From: Guillardia theta CCMP2712
Taxonomy: Eukaryota; Cryptophyceae; Pyrenomonadales; Geminigeraceae
Direction: 5' to 3'
Assembly: GCF_000315625.1 (NCBI RefSeq)
Contig: NW_005434652.1
Coordinates: forward strand, 574,356 to 605,575
Length of the DNA: 31,220 bases
A model generated the notes under the pieces. That model did no database searches and was not told where the DNA came from. It saw nothing but the letters and a program-made list of their open reading frames with translations. Shown piece after piece: positions 20,248-30,200 of this stretch; positions within the stretch are counted from its first letter, which is position 1, and every line of letters begins with the position of its first letter. A program made the translations under genes and the position numbers.

Positions 20248-23200
20248 TTACCACTCATCGTCGGGCGTGTACCCCAATGACGGAGGTTCCCCGTACTTGA
20301 ACATGAAGACTCGATCGGACTCGTAGACTGGGATGAAAAATTTGACCCACCTGAGGGATCGCGTGATAGGCTGAAGATGAGGAAAGCAAGACGGGGAGGA
20401 GGGGAGGATGGCGAGTGATGGGCAGGTGGAGAAGGAAGGTGGAGAGTTGTACGTGAGTTGGAGGGAGAGGCCAGGTGAGGTGGGGGGGGAGGCGGGCTTA
20501 CCCATCATCGACGCTTTGTAATGTGTCGACCCTCGCGACCGCTAGCGACCCGACGGTTCCTTCGAAGCCGAAAGTTGCGAGCAGCTGGTACTGGAAGGCA
20601 AGCTCCCGGCCTGAGCTCGTGCCTCCTCCGCGTTTCTTGACCGGGCGGAAGATGTAGGCTGCGTCTGCGCAGTCGCCGGCGACAAAGAGATGGGGTGGAA
20701 GACCTGCGGGGGTTCAGAAGAACTTGAGGGACTGCCTGCGCCCCGTCACCTTGCTGCCGCAGCGACTCGTGCGGATGAAACGGATAGACGAAGCCCGGAG
20801 CTCCCGGGTTGATGCCCACGCGCTTGACCATGAAACCTGATGAGATGGTCGTGCGTCGCCAGACAAGCTTCTCGCTCCCTCCTGACCCAACTCCCTGCTC
20901 ACAAGAGCCTTACTCGCTCCCATCTCCTCGACAACCTCCCCACACTCCTCCTCCTCCTCCTCCTCCTCCCTTCGCACCTTAGCGAAAGCCGATTCGAGAA
21001 TCTGCAAGACGTTGAGCCAGAGGTCCTTGCGATGCACTTGAACTTCGCGGTAAAACCGACGCATCAGCCGTTGAAACTCGTCAACGTCCAGCAGGCCTGC
21101 AGCATGTCGCGAGTCATGCGACTGGTCAGCTGCTTGCGCCTCACCGTTTCCATCCGTATCCGCCTCGATGAACAAGTTGGCGAGCTCGACGTCGGAGCAC
21201 TCGATGCTGTAGGGGCTTAGTGAAAGGACGAAGGAGCAGGAGACATCAACTTCACGCACTTGAAGGTGTCAAACGCGTTTCGGATGCTAATCATGTCGAC
21301 TCCGCCTGCGCTCAAACGCATTCAGATGCTGCAGTGCTGGACCTAATGGGATAGAAGCAAGCGGAAGCAACCCGATCGATCGATGTCGATGGATCGGAAT
21401 ATCTCAGGGATGAGCTTCTGACAGCGGCAGATGAGCGAAGGAGGCGACAGAAATTCAAAACCTTCAAGTCTTCGTCATCAAGCACCTTCTCTTCCTCCCC
21501 TTGCATCCTCGAGACTGCAAACAAGCTAAGAGGCGAGAAATGCTCCGCCTCTCCCCCACCCGCGTTCTCAAAGTTCTTGAGGGCGTTCCCGATGATCTGC
21601 AAAGGATTGCTCCGACCTGCCCCACGTCATCCCCTATCTCGTCTCCTCCCACCTCTTACGTTGCTCGTCGAGCTCTTGGCAAAGTCGCTGAAACTCGGAA
21701 AACTCGATCTGTCCGCTCCCATCCCAGTCGACCTCCTGCTCAATTCCATTACCTTCTCCTTCAGACTCTCCCGTCGTGTCCATGGGCCCTTCATCTGCCC
21801 CCTCTCACGCCTTCCCTTCCCTGTCGACCTCTCGCTTCCATTTTACTCCCTGCCTTCTCCTCTGCCATCGCACCCTTCGCGCCATCTAGTTGATACAGCT
21901 TCTCTCGTCTACCTCTGCAGCTTCTCTCCTCTACCACTCCGCGACCTTCCATATCTTCCTGTTCTTCTCGGCTCACCTTCAGCATCGCCTGAATGTCGTA
22001 GTCCCGCACCTCCAACTGCATCCTGCAGACGATACTTCAATCCACCTCACAGCCAGCAGGTCCCTCACGTCTTCAGCGCGCTCGTCAGGTCTTGAATGTC
22101 GATGCTCCCTGCTCTCTTGTCACTGCCACCATCCTCCTCCTCCTTCCGTCACCTGAGTTGTCCACATCCAGTCGCTGGAACATGGCGACGAGGTCGTTGG
22201 TGTTGAAGCTCGAGCTCCTCTCTCGACTCCGCTTCCAGTTGACGGGTATCCGATAGGCAAACAAGGAGCCTCCCTTCACCTCCTGCTCATCGTCCACCTC
22301 AAGGTCCCTGGGAGGAGGGATATTCACGCGGTAGGACCACTTGGAGCTTCGCCATGGAAGGAGCGACGAGCCTTCGCTGACCTCAGCCGTTAGATCCTCG
22401 TGGGTTGTGACGAGCAGGTGGGAGTTGGGGCCCTCCAGGTCTGCTGCCACTACACTGTACGCCTGACCGAGCTTGTCGTCAATCAGCTCCGTCTGCACCA
22501 CCTTGGGCGACTTGCAAGTCTCGTCCCACCTGAGCGAGAAGAAGCTCAAGCGCTGCCGGAAGAACTCAGCCGCCACCACCTCCACCGTGTCATCCTCGGG
22601 GTCCAGGTCAACCACCTCGAACATCACGTCCGGCCCCTCCGCAAGGATCACTTCCCTCCATGGCAGGTTCCATTCCGCAAAGGGGTTCACAGTGTCAGGC
22701 TGCTCCAGCCACACCAGCTCTCCCTCCGCCTCCTGGAACGGCAGGATCGGCTTCCTCGCTCGAGCTGTCAGAACTCCCCTAGCAGAGCCAAAGTGAAGAG
22801 GAACAGCACGGTGATAGAACCATGACTTCTTGCTCTCTGTCAACCTGTAGGCGACTTCATTCGGGCCTCCCGGATCCTTGACGATTGTCACAGAGCCATC
22901 GTTCTTGCCAGGCACCAGGAAGCCGTCGGCAACGAGGATACAAGCTTCATCCAGGCCCTTGAACTCGTCGGCTGCCACATGCTCCACAGCGTTTGGCCAT
23001 AGGAATTCCGTGCTGCACTTCCTCGTCGCGTCTCGCCCTCTCACGTCGACTCCCACCACAGAGCCTGGACGTGCGAGGCCGAACCCAGTCATCCAGAGCC
23101 TCTGCATGGTCTCGTCGGCGACAGGAGGAAGGATCTGCAGGAAGCCTGGCTTCTCATACCGCATGTTCCCCAGCACCGAGAACTGCGACGCGCGATCAGC

Positions 23201-23656
23201 ATCGCCGGAGTCGAGGGAAACCCAACCGGCGTGCGAGGGCTTCTTGATGGTGTCGTTGAGAAACACATGGAAGTCGAGCTGACTCTTAGTCTGCAAGGGA
23301 AGGCGGAGGAGGCCGATGGATCCGATGTCTTTCGACATGTCTGCAGCCTCTATCTTGGTCTTGATCTGCACGTGCATCGGCGAACAGATCTGCTCCAGGT
23401 CTCCCACAGGCTCTCGCTCGTCGCCTCCAGCTGACTGACTGGCTGCCGGCGTCGCGTCGACATCAGAGACTGCTGTCATGCACACGCGCGACCTGGGCCG
23501 CAGGTTGACTTTCCAGCAGGGAGGAGGAGACCCTTGCAGACGTGTGCGGGGTTCCCGTACGTGGATGCTGGACAAGAACCCATCGACGTGGGTCAAATCA
23601 GTTAGTTCCACAAGTATCGCCAAGGAGAGAAATGTCCTGCCGTTGACACCTCTCAT
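20248..23656 (-). CDS. FG-GAP/VCBS-like beta-propeller protein with four inserted EF-hands, 854 aa
   Basis: This is probably a calcium-responsive binding or scaffold protein of the secretory or plastid route; no enzyme motif was recognised. Exons are complement(20248-20350, 20502-20703, 20750-20836, 20914-21096, 21145-21206, 21245-21305, 21372-21417, 21462-21616, 21660-21735, 21977-22022, 22069-22108, 22153-23656), exactly 855 codons. Residues 1-30 look like a signal peptide (FLSLAILVELTDL), followed by a basic stretch ending SRVCMTAV. Residues ~90-480 hold FG-GAP-like blades (VVAADLEGPNSHLLVTT; EVVDLDPEDDTVEVVAAEFF). EF-hand loops are at about 497-508, 533-544, 618-629 and 659-670. The propeller then resumes with PGAPGFVYPFHPH, HLFVAGDCADAAYIFRP and EGTVGSLAVARVD, ending at DDEW. 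Weak points are the 38-bp intron 21207-21244, the exact donor of intron 20837-20913, and the long intron 21736-21976. Confidence 0.75.
20914..22185 (-). other. EF-hand cassette inserted in the beta-propeller
   Basis: Four EF-hands were rebuilt across nine exons: DVDNSGSIDIQD, DWDGSGQIEFSE, DIDRSGGVDMIS and DTDGNGLLDVDE. Loops 2 and 4 are canonical with Glu at position 12. Loop 1 has Asp and loop 3 has Ser there, so loop 3 probably binds calcium weakly or not at all. A run of eight Glu (residues ~696-705) follows before the propeller resumes near residue 725. Most of this gene's introns lie in this cassette, while the upstream propeller is intron-free. Confidence 0.8.
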
Positions 23657-24218
23657 CTCGTATCATGTGCCTGCTCCATACTCCAGCCCTTCACGTGGCC
23701 ACCATGTTCTCCTGTTCACATGTTCCCTTCACCGCGATGCTCGTTTCCATCCCTGCATACTATTGTAGCCGCAGGCAATCAGTTCGTAAGTTCTCCTCAA
23801 GCCGCTAAGGGCATCAGACTCAGTATCAGGTTATCTGCTATCACCATCAGAGTCAGTAGCTGAATGTCTACCATAATCATCCAGCGTTAATGTTTTCCTC
23901 CCTTTTTTTCATTTTTCCATCTTGATCTATCATCCGTAACAACCTGACTCTGATGCGCTGGACTCAATGGAGACTTCGAAAACATCTTTCTACGCATACA
24001 TTTTTCTGCCTAGGACATTGAATCTCATAATTTTCTGTGCCATGATCGCATCGCAATACTCCGGCTGGAGAAGATGCAAAGGTGAATGCCTTGTGCCTTT
24101 TTGGATTTCGACATACCTCAATCCTCTCGCGCCTTTTCACATCACTCTGGTGCCTGCTCTGACTTTTCTCACTCCTCAGACACTGCCTCCTCTTCCCATT
24201 GCTCCTGGCTATCCCCTC

Positions 24219-24256
24219 CCTCTACCACCATCGCCTCTACCACCATCGCCTCTACC
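24219..24256 (+). repeat. 15-bp tandem repeat, about 2.5 copies
   Basis: The unit cctctaccaccatcg occurs at 24219-24233 and 24234-24248, followed by a partial third copy. Confidence 0.8.
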
Positions 24257-24384
24257 TCGTCGATTGCTGCACCTCCCCCCATTCTCCGCCTGCTTATAAC
24301 ATTTTACAAGTTTTTAAAACCGTTAAAACGTTACAACCAGTTTTCCTTGTACCATTCTGTAACGGTCAGTGCGCGCGCGAAGCC

Positions 24385-24900
24385 ATGTCTGGAGGAAGGG
24401 ACGAAGAGGAGAAGGAGGGAGAGGAGAGGGACGAAGAGGAGAGGGACGAAGAGGAGAGGGAGGGAGAGGAGAGGGAAAACAAGGGGGAGATAAGAGAAGG
24501 AGAGAGGGGGAGACAAAGCGACTACAGGATAGGAGATCAGAGGAGAGCAGAGGAAGGCAGAGGTGTATTACGGAGGAGAGGGGAGAGAGCAGAGCAGGGC
24601 AAAGGATACGGAAGTAGAAGGATAAGAGGCGAGGCGAGGAGAGAGGAGAGGAGAGGCAAAAAGAAGAGAGCAACAAACGCATAAGTGGGAGACGAGACGG
24701 GAAGGGACGAGAAGAGAAATGTAGAGGGCAGGGCAGGGCAAAGGAGAAGAGAGCAGCTTAGAAAGTGATTAGAGAGGTGGGAAGCAAAGGCAAGGGAAAG
24801 AGAAGAGAAGCGATGGGTACCAGAGAGAAGGAATGAAAGTTGGGATATGACAAAGGGAAGGGAGTCTAGTGATCCTAAAGAGGAGGGTCGAATGGAGGAA
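24385..24900 (+). repeat. Polypurine low-complexity tract with 15-bp units
   Basis: This half-kilobase is nearly all G/A on the + strand. The unit gaggagagggacgaa repeats at 24421-24435 and 24436-24450, with a variant at 24451-24465. The open frames across it encode only Glu/Arg/Gly or Ser/Pro/Leu runs and are not credible genes. Confidence 0.8.
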
Positions 24901-25116
24901 CAGGTGGGAATGAAGGGAATCAGACGTAGCAGTTGTTGGATTCATTCACTTGATTAGACACTCAGATCAAGGACGTTTGCATGAATGAAGTGTGACGATT
25001 TGCGTTCCATTATAGGTTTAGGGTCCGTCATTTGATTGCGTGATCAACTGCCTTGATTGTGATGTGGCAAACTGCATCTTTTTGAGATACCAAGTTTGCT
25101 ACATTCAAACGTAAAC

Positions 25117-27172
25117 ATGTCTGATGGCCTGGACGCTAGTCTGAAACGCGAGACGGAGCTGAGAAAGATTGTGCTTGCTTGGCTCAACAAAAAGGGTTAC
25201 AAGGAAGTTGAAGAGGCTTTCAAGAAAGAAGCCGAACTCAATGGAAATGAGCCGCTAGAAGAATTTGCCTTTCGAAGAGGTCTTGAGAACGACTTCTGTA
25301 TCAGAAATTATATTTTGCAATGGGGAATGGAAGACACAAGGGCCTTGAGATATGAAGAATGCTATGTTGAATTGAGAGAATGGATCTTGAAGTTGTTGGA
25401 AGACTTGAAAAATGAACTGGCTGAGCTTCTTTATCCCTTGTTTGTACATTGCTACCTCGATTTGATGTCTAAGCAGTATACGGCAGAAGCAAGAGATTTG
25501 CTTGCGCATTGCAGACATGAGCATGAACCAGAACATGCCGAGGAAATCACATGTCTGGGTAACATACTGGATGGATCAACCTTGGATACCAATCCAATCG
25601 CAATCAAGTATATGCAGACTGCAAAGGCCAAGGTCTATCTGTGTCATGAATCAGATAAGCTGCTTACAGAATTTCTGCACAATCGCAGATTGAACATTCT
25701 TGTTAGACTGATTAATCAGTACATTGATATAATCATTTATGGTTCTACAGTCCATGATATCGCACCTCAAATGAGGTTGAAGCAATGCGAAGAGGCTGAT
25801 TCCGCCATGATCGGAGTGAAGAGGAAGCCGTTGAGGTGGGCTGAAGTGGCCGAGGAGAGCATCGTTCGCAGAGAATCAAGACGAGCTCGAGCCGCCATGC
25901 AGGAATCTAGAAGCAACACTGGGGACGCCATGCAGGAATCTAGAAGCAACACTGGGGACGCCATGGAGCAAGATGAACAAGAGGATCCTTCAAAGAGTGA
26001 GGCCCAAGGTGTTGAAGAATTACCTCAGTTGAGCGATGAGATGGAAGCTCGGATTTTGTCGGACTTGAAGAAAAGGGTGAATGTCTCCAAAGGCGCACTG
26101 CCTTCAATCTGCTGCTACACACTATTCAATTGCCGTGACGCGCTCACTTGCATGAATATTTCACATGATGCTTCAATAGTCGCTGCTGGGATGTCAGACT
26201 CGCGGATCAAGGTATGGAGAGCGGGCACCACGACTGAGAGAGACGTGCAAGACAAGAGTGCAGCAGATGCGCTGCGCAATGGTAGTCCCCTTATGCAAGA
26301 CTCCGTTCTTGTAGGACACTCGGGACCAATCTACTCCACGTCGATCAGTCCCGACAATCGCTACATCCTCTCGTGCTCGGAAGACAAATCAGTCCGGCTC
26401 TGGCAAGCGTCTTCGGGTCAAAACCTCGTCACATACAGGGGTCACAACTTTCCCGTTTGGGACGTCGCGTGGAGTCCTCTGGGACATTACTTCGCGACAG
26501 CATCACATGACAGGACCGCGCGCATTTGGAGCACTGACCACATCTACCCGTTGAGAATTCTTGCAGGTCACTTGTCGTCTGTCGATCACGTTGTCTTCCA
26601 TCCCAACTGCAATTATGTAGCCACCGGCTCTGTCGACAAGACGTGCAGGCTATGGGACATCACGCATGGCGAGTGCGTTCGGCTCTTCAAGGGTCATCGA
26701 TCGCCTATCTCCTGCTTGGCCATCTCCCCGTGCGGGAAGTTGCTGGCCTCTGGCTCAGACAGCGGTGAGCTTCTGGTCTGGGACATGGCGAGCAGCAAGT
26801 GCATTTTCGAGTTGCCTGGTCACGAAGGAGGCGTCCTGTCGGCAGAGTTTAGCTGTGGGGAAGGGAGCCTCCTCGCTTCTGGAGGTCAGGATTGTACAGT
26901 CCGCCTGTGGGACATGACGCAGGCGAATCAGTCCAAGGGTAAGGGTGCGAGTTTGAGAGCGACACTGACTTCCCTCCAGTAAAGTTGCCGGTGGAGAGCA
27001 GCGGAAGCGACGCCATGGCGAGGCAGATAAAGGTCAGGAGCACTGAATGGTTGATGCAACTGACAGAGGCATGAAGGTGTTGCATACGAGGTCGACGAGC
27101 ATGATGACCGTCCGCTTCAGTCGGACGAACCTCCTGCTGGTCGGGGGTTCTTACACGCCAACGCCAGGCTGA
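25117..27172 (+). CDS. TAF5: TAF5, TFIID subunit (LisH, NTD2, WD40), 656 aa
   Basis: TAF5 is a core scaffold of the general transcription factor TFIID in the nucleus. Exons are 25117-26938, 26980-27032 and 27077-27172, giving 657 codons including the stop. The ATG at 25117 is the first in frame. A LisH motif is at residues ~12-38 (LRKIVLAWLNKKGYKEVEEA). The TAF5-specific NTD2 domain follows at ~55-175, including YEECYVELREWILKLLEDL and LLYPLFVHCYLDLM. After an acidic linker come six clear WD40 repeats from ~345 (for example LVGHSGPIYSTSISPDNRYI, YRGHNFPVWDVAWSPLGHYF). Removing the 41- and 44-bp introns recovers the C-terminal blade TSMMTVRFSRTNLLLVGGSY, the usual TAF5 ending. Length is slightly shorter than animal TAF5. 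The spliceosomal WD40 protein LIS1 is excluded because NTD2 is present. The linker carries a 33-bp tandem duplication. Confidence 0.93.
25894..25959 (+). repeat. Exact 33-bp tandem duplication inside TAF5
   Basis: Two identical 33-bp copies (25894-25926 and 25927-25959) encode AMQESRSNTGD twice, at residues 260-281 in the acidic linker between NTD2 and the WD40 propeller. The copies are identical at the DNA level and keep the frame, so the duplication looks recent. Confidence 0.95.
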
Positions 27173-27248
27173 GCAGTGGGGACTTTAGACATGTCTCCCC
27201 TACAAGGAGAAGTAGAACATAATGAATACACTTGCATCGCCTCACTGC
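27173..27248. other. Short convergent intergenic gap
   Basis: Only 76 bp separate the TAF5 stop (TGA 27170-27172) from the stop of the leftward armadillo-like gene (27249-27251). It contains an AT-rich patch (aacataatgaatacac) that could serve polyadenylation on either strand. Confidence 0.6.
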
Positions 27249-30200
27249 TCAGCTTTTCCCTTCCAGTCTCTTGACCAGCGCGTTTACGTAGCGCACAGTG
27301 TTCACGTCGCTGTTAGAGGCGTTAGAGAGCTCAAGGAGTAGGAGGTGAACCTGGAGAAGCGAAGCTCTTGCAGCCGATCGCTGAGCTGCGACGCGCTGGA
27401 TGGAAGTTAGACCTAGCCGCTTCCTCGCCTTCTACCTGTAGATGTATCCTCCGTTGCTGATCAGCTCCCTGCCCCACGCGTCCGCTGCCAAGCTGCGCAG
27501 CGCCCCTGCAGAGGATCAGCAGGAGCGAAGGCGACGACAGAAGGTAGAAGACGATGCAAGGAGTATGCGCGGCGAAGCAAGCAAGAGTGCGAAGAGAAGG
27601 AGAGGAAGAGGCCACCTGTTGTGAAGCGAAGGGTCTTGACGTACTTGATCTCATCGAACCACAAGAATCTCAAGAGCTGCTGAACCATTCCTCCCCTGCA
27701 AGCAGCTGGTCAGGCATGGTGAGACAAGTGAAAGCAACAACTGGGCCAGGATGAGCTTCCTCCCCGTCGAGTTGATCAGCAGGTTCCCAATGAGCATCAG
27801 AAGGTGGCTGGGGAGCGATCAGACGGCGGAGGAGCAGGCGGAGACTTACAAGTGGATGCTGCTGCCCTCGTCCGACGGGTTGCTTTCCTCGCTCAACATC
27901 TTGGAGATGATATGCAGAGCAGCATGCTGGGACTGCAGCTGCTGCACGATCGCTTCCCGCCCTGCAACGTCCGCTGCTATGAACGCCAAGTTTCTCACCA
28001 CCTGCCTCGCAAAATTCGAGCGCGACCCTGCTCCCTCTCCGCACAGCACACGCACAAGCGCCTCCACGCTCGTAGGGGAAAGAACCTCACGCCCCTCCAC
28101 CTCTCCGCTGCCAGCAGAAGAAGCATAACGCATGATGAGCTCCTCCACGGCCGTCAAGATCGTCTGAAGCTCCCGATCCCGCAACGGCTCGTCTGCTGCG
28201 AGCAGCGCGATCATGGTGCCGATAAGCGACTGCGAGCTCTGCTCTCCTCCAGCTGCTGATCCTGCAGGTAAGGATGCCATGCGACCGTTCGAGTCGCCAG
28301 CAGCTTCGCTCTCAGCATGGGGAGGACAGCTGGGAACGGCTTCAGCCTGTTGGCGCTCGTCAGCTGGATACAGAAAGAACAAGGACACCTCTTCCATGAC
28401 CTGCTCGTGCGTCTGCTGTGCTCCTGAGGAGACGTGAGTTTTTGTCAAGTTCCTCTCGATGTCACCTAGGATCAGTGGCGAGTGCGGCGAGCTTGCTTCT
28501 CTTGTCTCGTGCTCGCTTCTCTTCGACGCGTCTAGAGCTGCTGCTGCCTGTCGGAGGACGGGAGACCCCGTGATGACATCACCGGGAGGGCGATGAAGCT
28601 GAGGAACAAGGAGAGAGGAGGCGCTGGGGAAAGGAGAGATCTCCATGTTGGCTGCAGGTTGCGGCTTCAGAGCTTGTTGCTCACCAAGAAGCAAACTGGC
28701 AGATGCCATCCTTCCAAATTGTCCCGACAAGCTCGCGGAGGATGGGAAGGGAGATATTTCTAGCATGTGTCCCTGGGGCTGGATGATAGGAGGAGGCATC
28801 GGGTACCTCAGCAACGCCTCCCGTCCATCGCTTCCGCCTCCAGTGGAACTTGCCAGCGAGCTAACGCTAGGCAAGAGATCTCCTCCGTCTCTTGCGCTCA
28901 AGTGATGAGGAAAGTTTCCCACAGAGGAGCCTGTAGAGGGGAAGGGAGAGGGAGCCACATCGTCGCCATCCCTGGCTGGCTGCAACTTCACTCCCTGCGG
29001 CAAGCCTCGCTGCCATGCGTTCGTCGGAAGCCCCTGGATGAGCGAGTCTGTGCTAGAGGGAGGAGCTGGATCCCCCGAGCCCACCTGCTTCTCTTCCTCT
29101 TGCTGCTCAGATTCTGTGCTCCAGACTGGATTGACAAGCCCGCGATTGGAGCCCATCCTCCATAGAGCTCGAGCCGACGAGGGAGGAGAAGAAGTCGAGT
29201 CAAGAGAAATAGGAAAGTCAAGCACAGGTTTGGCTTCTGGAAGGGAGCAGAGAAGTTGCCCATAAGACGAGGGGGGCGTGGAGGATCGCATCATTGTCTT
29301 CCCATAGTTGTCCTCACCCTGAACTTCGCCTTTACTTCTCTCGCGTGCCAGCCCTCCCAAATCGTTAATCTGCTCTGCTGGCTGCGGAGGGTCCGGCAGA
29401 CAGTCTTGGCTGCTGTCATTGCTGGATGAGGAGTTGCTGACGGAAGGAGCCGTGTCGTCCTCGTTTGTCGGAGCATCCTCGTTGTTTGTGTAGGTGATCG
29501 TTCCTGCTGCTGTGACGTGCTCTTCACACTCCGAGACATCTTCCTCCCCTCCAACACCCTTCCACCAGCTCCCATTCTCTGCACAACCGCTATGACCGGC
29601 ATGACCCAGCAGAGAGAATCTTGCCGAACCATTCGCCGACATCCCCTTGGGTTTCCAACGCTCTTGCTCAGTAGAAGGAGAGATTGAAAGCTTATTCACA
29701 GGCGCGCCAACCTTCAGTTCTGAGGACGAAGATTTGCTTCCATCCGAGCTTCCAGATGAAGACACATGCCCTGCAAAGCAGTCCTCCTCTTGTCTTTCTC
29801 GCGAGTTTGTCGATGCGCTGGGATTAGCCTGAGGGTCTTGTAGTGCTCGAGTCGTAAGGCTAGCAGCATGCCCTTGCTTGTCTCTCCCTGGTTCGTCCAG
29901 CCTTGACAGAAGTCGGTCTCCAGTGCCCACATCCCACGAGTACCCGCGTTTGTGCAGCCCCGGTCTGCTCATTATGCTCTCCTGCTCTCCTGCATCCTGG
30001 TAGGACCTGTGAAGCGATCGCTTTGGATCAGGGATGGGGGAGACCGGAGAGAAGCTATCTCTCTGTCCTTGCCGCGGCTCTTGAGGGTCGGACGCATTCG
30101 AGTTCTCGTCGTTTCTCCATGAGTCTGACAAGTTGAGTTGCCGATGAGCTTGTCTTGTCTGCTTGCTCAAGTCAGATCATTCGTCTACTCAATAAAGAAG

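Larger units (their letters stand above)
23657..25116. promoter_or_regulatory. Divergent intergenic region, largely low-complexity
   Basis: About 1.46 kb lies between the start codons of the propeller gene (leftward) and TAF5 (rightward). Positions 23760-24110 are AT-rich and not repetitive. Positions 24219-24256 carry a 15-bp tandem repeat, and 24385-24900 are strongly purine-rich on the + strand. From 24920 to 25116 the DNA is AT-richer and is the likely TAF5 promoter and 5' UTR. Open frames here (for example 23967-24299) are low-complexity or unsupported. Confidence 0.55.

Noticed and set aside
23967-24299. Open frame of 110 codons on the + strand with a hydrophobic start
   Set aside because: It is Pro/Leu-rich and ends in the 15-bp tandem repeat. 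It shows no recognisable domain or splice context and sits in the divergent promoter region.
24199-24684. Overlapping open frames on both strands across the polypurine tract
   Set aside because: They encode only Glu/Arg/Gly or Ser/Pro/Leu runs and exist because the tract lacks T-rich stops.
25010-25030. Telomere-like or telo-box sequence (tttaggg) upstream of TAF5
   Set aside because: Only a single 7-bp match is present, with no tandem copies, so chance is sufficient.
25117-26982. LIS1 or a generic WD40 protein instead of TAF5
   Set aside because: The NTD2 domain after the LisH motif and the recovered C-terminal blade are specific to TAF5.
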